From positions 1-17,980 of the forward strand of contig JAFADM010000603.1 of assembly GCA_023424865.1 (NCBI GenBank): a DNA stretch of 17,980 nucleotides, read 5' to 3'. Shown here piece after piece: positions 15,720-17,980 of the stretch. The position numbers were made by a program, and so were the translations under genes. Source of the stretch: Bacillota bacterium. Lineage in GTDB: Bacteria > Bacillota_A > Clostridia > DSM-8532. The notes under the pieces were generated by a model. The model did no database searches. It was not told where the DNA came from and saw only the letters and a list, made by a program, of their open reading frames with translations. The stretch's first letter is position 1; the number at the start of each line of letters is the position of its first letter.

Positions 15720-17980
15720 ATGGAAACGCTTGTACTTCTCAAAGCCAATATTCGGCATAAAAAAGGAGCCTTTAAGAGTATCGTTGTGCTGATGCTCATT
15801 ATTTCCCTTTCCCTTACCGCTATCATCAGTATTAATGACAATAATGTTCGCAACCTTCATAATGCCAATGACAATGTGGATACGGGTGATATTGTGGTTT
15901 TCATAAGCGGCACCTTTGCAAATGAAGACATGATGAATAAGCTCAAAAATCATCCTGCCATAGGCCGTATAAAGGAAAGCGATGCTTTGGTCGCACTTAA
16001 TCTCACCGTTAACGAAGAGGCTGCCTCCAGCAGGTGCATGCTGCTCAAATATGATTTAAAGGATTTTAAATACCCTGTTTATAATAAATCACGAACAGGC
16101 TTCGACACCGCAGCACCCTCCCTTGAAAAGGGTGAGATCTATGTTCCCTTAAGCTTTACATCCCTTTATGACTGCAGTGAAGGTAGCCTTATCACTGTAA
16201 AGACCAAAGGGAAAGAAAAGACCTTTACCATTAAGGGTTTTATTGAAGAGCCGTTTATAGGCGCTTATTTTATAGGCATAAAGAGCCTTTTTATTACTGA
16301 TTCGGATTTTATGGAGCTTCTAAGCTATGCGGACAGGGAAACCGATGCCGTGCTCCAACTGCTGGAATACCGTATGTTCCACCTTTTTGAGTCAGAGAAT
16401 ACGGACCTTTCCATCCCCCAGTTCAAAAGGCAGCTTAATAACGATACGGGGCTGCTGGATTACTCCTACGCCACACTTTCAAGGGATGATTCCATGCACT
16501 ATACCATGGTTTTCAACAATATAGGAACCGGGCTGCTGTATGCCTTTGTCATTCTTCTGTTTGTCATCGTTATGATTGTAATGGGCAACAGTATCAGTAC
16601 GGGAATAGAAATGGATTACACCAATATCGGCGTGCTGAAATCCCAGGGCTTCACAAAAGGGAAAATACGGCAGGTTCTTACACTTCAATACCTTACGGCA
16701 CAGCTTTTGGGGGCTTTTATAGGAATTCTTCTGGCCATACCCCTCATTAAGGTTTTAGGCGGCATATTCCAGCCTATAACGGGAATTCTCGCCACAGCTC
16801 AGGTTTCCTTTCTTAAATGTTTTGCAACCATGGCAGCCATCCTTTTAATGGGCAGCCTGTTTGTTTTCGTGAAAACCGCTAGAGTGGGCAGGATATCACC
16901 CTTAAGAGCCCTGGCAGGCGGGAGGGAAAGTATTTATTTTGACAGCCGGCTTAATCTTTCAATGGCAAGAAGAGCTCTGGATGGGCGCATGGCCCTTCGT
17001 GAGTTTACCTCCAATAAGCGGCAATACCTCTCTCTTATTATCATTGTTGCCATACTGGTTTATTTTATGATGTCCATGACCATTCTTGCAGGCAGCATGA
17101 ACCCCAGGGCTGTGGGAGAAAGCTACGGCACCATTTATTCCGATGTGTACCTTAAGCTTAACAACAGCTTTTCCATGGATAAAATACAGGTCATAGAGGA
17201 GGAAGCAGGAAAAATAACGCCTGTCGAATACTCCGTTTATACGGCTAATTATTACTTCTCAGTGGATGGAAACGAATACTATGCCTCCATGTTCAACGAC
17301 CCTCTAAAAATTAAAAGTGTAACCCAGGGGAGGGTGCCTCTTTATGACAATGAAATTGTGGTAACTGAAATCCTTGCCCAGGAATTGGGAAAGCATATGG
17401 GAGATACCGTTACATTAGGGTTTCGGGGAGGAAGGGAAGAGTATATCATTTCCGGGTATTATGAAAGTATGAATGATGTGGGAAGGTGCTTTGCCCTCTC
17501 ACTGGAGGCAGCCTCACGGTTATACCCTATGGTTGCCCAGTATGGCTTCCTGGATTTGAATGGCTCACAAGAGAAGGAACGCGTCATAGAAAGGCTTAAC
17601 ACCCAATTCGGAGATATCCTGACTGCCCAGGAATCGGAACAAAGCAATATGGAGGATATTGTTTCGGTTTCCTTAAACGGTATTACCGTCCTGATTTATG
17701 CCATATCCATACTGTTTACACTTGTGGTGGTATCCATGGTTTGCAGCAGAACCTTTGTTAAGGAAAGGCAAAATATCGGAATCTACAAAGCGGTAGGCTT
17801 TACCACCAGGAGGCTTCGTCTCCAGTTTGCTCTTCGTTTCCTGTTTATTTCCGTCATAGGAGCCGTCGCAGGAAACGTCATGTGTATATTTTTTAACAAT
17901 CAAATGATGAACGCTCTTTTAAAGACGATGGGAGTGACTAATTTTACTACGGAATATACTCTTTTAAATGTTCTTCTTCC
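15720..17980 (+). CDS. FtsX-type ABC transporter permease with two FtsX domains, 3'-truncated by window edge
   Basis: From ATG 15720 (GAGG at 15711-15714, 5 bases upstream) the frame stays open to the window end, about 753 codons without a stop. TM1 is at ~17-37 (VVLMLIISLSLTAIISI), followed by an extracytoplasmic domain of ~230 residues of the MacB-core type. The first FtsX unit covers ~268-390: TM2 YAFVILLFVIVMIVMG, the helix IGVLKSQGFTKGKIRQVL, TM3, TM4, then the SPLRALAGG segment. TM5 (~437-457) leads to a second extracytoplasmic domain (~460-650). The second FtsX unit begins at ~652 with VLIYAISILFTLVVVSMV, followed by NIGIYKAVGFTTRRLRLQFALRF and a further helix at the cut end. The two matching segments (IGVLKSQGFT and IGIYKAVGFT) mark the internal duplication. 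The missing part is probably one or two helices. It would form the transporter with the preceding ATPase; the substrate is unknown, with peptides or lipopeptides most likely by family. Confidence 0.92.
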   Translation, partial: METLVLLKANIRHKKGAFKSIVVLMLIISLSLTAIISINDNNVRNLHNANDNVDTGDIVVFISGTFANEDMMNKLKNHPAIGRIKESDALVALNLTVNEEAASSRCMLLKYDLKDFKYPVYNKSRTGFDTAAPSLEKGEIYVPLSFTSLYDCSEGSLITVKTKGKEKTFTIKGFIEEPFIGAYFIGIKSLFITDSDFMELLSYADRETDAVLQLLEYRMFHLFESENTDLSIPQFKRQLNNDTGLLDYSYATLSRDDSMHYTMVFNNIGTGLLYAFVILLFVIVMIVMGNSISTGIEMDYTNIGVLKSQGFTKGKIRQVLTLQYLTAQLLGAFIGILLAIPLIKVLGGIFQPITGILATAQVSFLKCFATMAAILLMGSLFVFVKTARVGRISPLRALAGGRESIYFDSRLNLSMARRALDGRMALREFTSNKRQYLSLIIIVAILVYFMMSMTILAGSMNPRAVGESYGTIYSDVYLKLNNSFSMDKIQVIEEEAGKITPVEYSVYTANYYFSVDGNEYYASMFNDPLKIKSVTQGRVPLYDNEIVVTEILAQELGKHMGDTVTLGFRGGREEYIISGYYESMNDVGRCFALSLEAASRLYPMVAQYGFLDLNGSQEKERVIERLNTQFGDILTAQESEQSNMEDIVSVSLNGITVLIYAISILFTLVVVSMVCSRTFVKERQNIGIYKAVGFTTRRLRLQFALRFLFISVIGAVAGNVMCIFFNNQMMNALLKTMGVTNFTTEYTLLNVLL

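Overview
The window looks like chromosomal DNA from an anaerobic, probably spore-forming Firmicute of the Clostridia type. This rests on the gene families (YesM/YesN-type two-component pair, a Bce/Vex-like ABC module, a clostridial MMPL plus secreted heptad-repeat protein pair, a BclA-C-terminus-like surface protein), on strong GGAGG-type ribosome binding sites, and on moderate GC. The species cannot be named from the sequence alone. I see no rRNA, tRNA, CRISPR array, transposase or phage gene. Every gap between genes is under 300 bases.

Region 1 (1-5100, + strand) is a carbohydrate-response block. It holds the 3' part of a large heparinase-like/alpha-toroid protein, then an AraC-type response regulator and a YesM-type sensor kinase. 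The two regulator genes are tightly packed. The carbohydrate gene runs off the left edge. The 95-base gap after it carries a 12-base direct repeat.

Region 2 (5101-7260, + strand) is a stand-alone biosynthetic arginine decarboxylase (speA, E. coli-type long form). It has its own candidate promoter, a candidate 19-codon leader ORF that overlaps its start codon, and a strong, apparently bidirectional hairpin terminator.

Region 3 (7312-11785) is a TetR-family repressor (- strand) divergent from an MMPL/RND-superfamily membrane transporter and a secreted coiled-coil/heptad-repeat protein. The shared 172-base intergenic region contains two different arrangements of the same CAACAC/GTGTTG half-site, around a candidate promoter. 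This looks like a self-contained, repressor-controlled envelope transport system.

Region 4 (11801-12775, - strand) is a surface protein with an N-terminal C1q/TNF-like domain of the BclA C-terminal type. It has no collagen-like stalk and is joined to a second domain I do not recognise. A sporulation-type promoter is possible upstream.

Region 5 (13014 to the right edge, + strand) is an OmpR-type response regulator, an overlapping sensor kinase, an ABC ATPase and a large double-FtsX permease that is cut off by the window end. This is the layout of peptide-antibiotic/bacteriocin sensing and export modules (Bce-, Vex- and MacB-like).

The best candidates for something under-described are the TetR/MMPL/secreted heptad-repeat cassette, the two-domain spore-surface-like protein, and the uncharacterised toroid protein tied to the YesMN pair.
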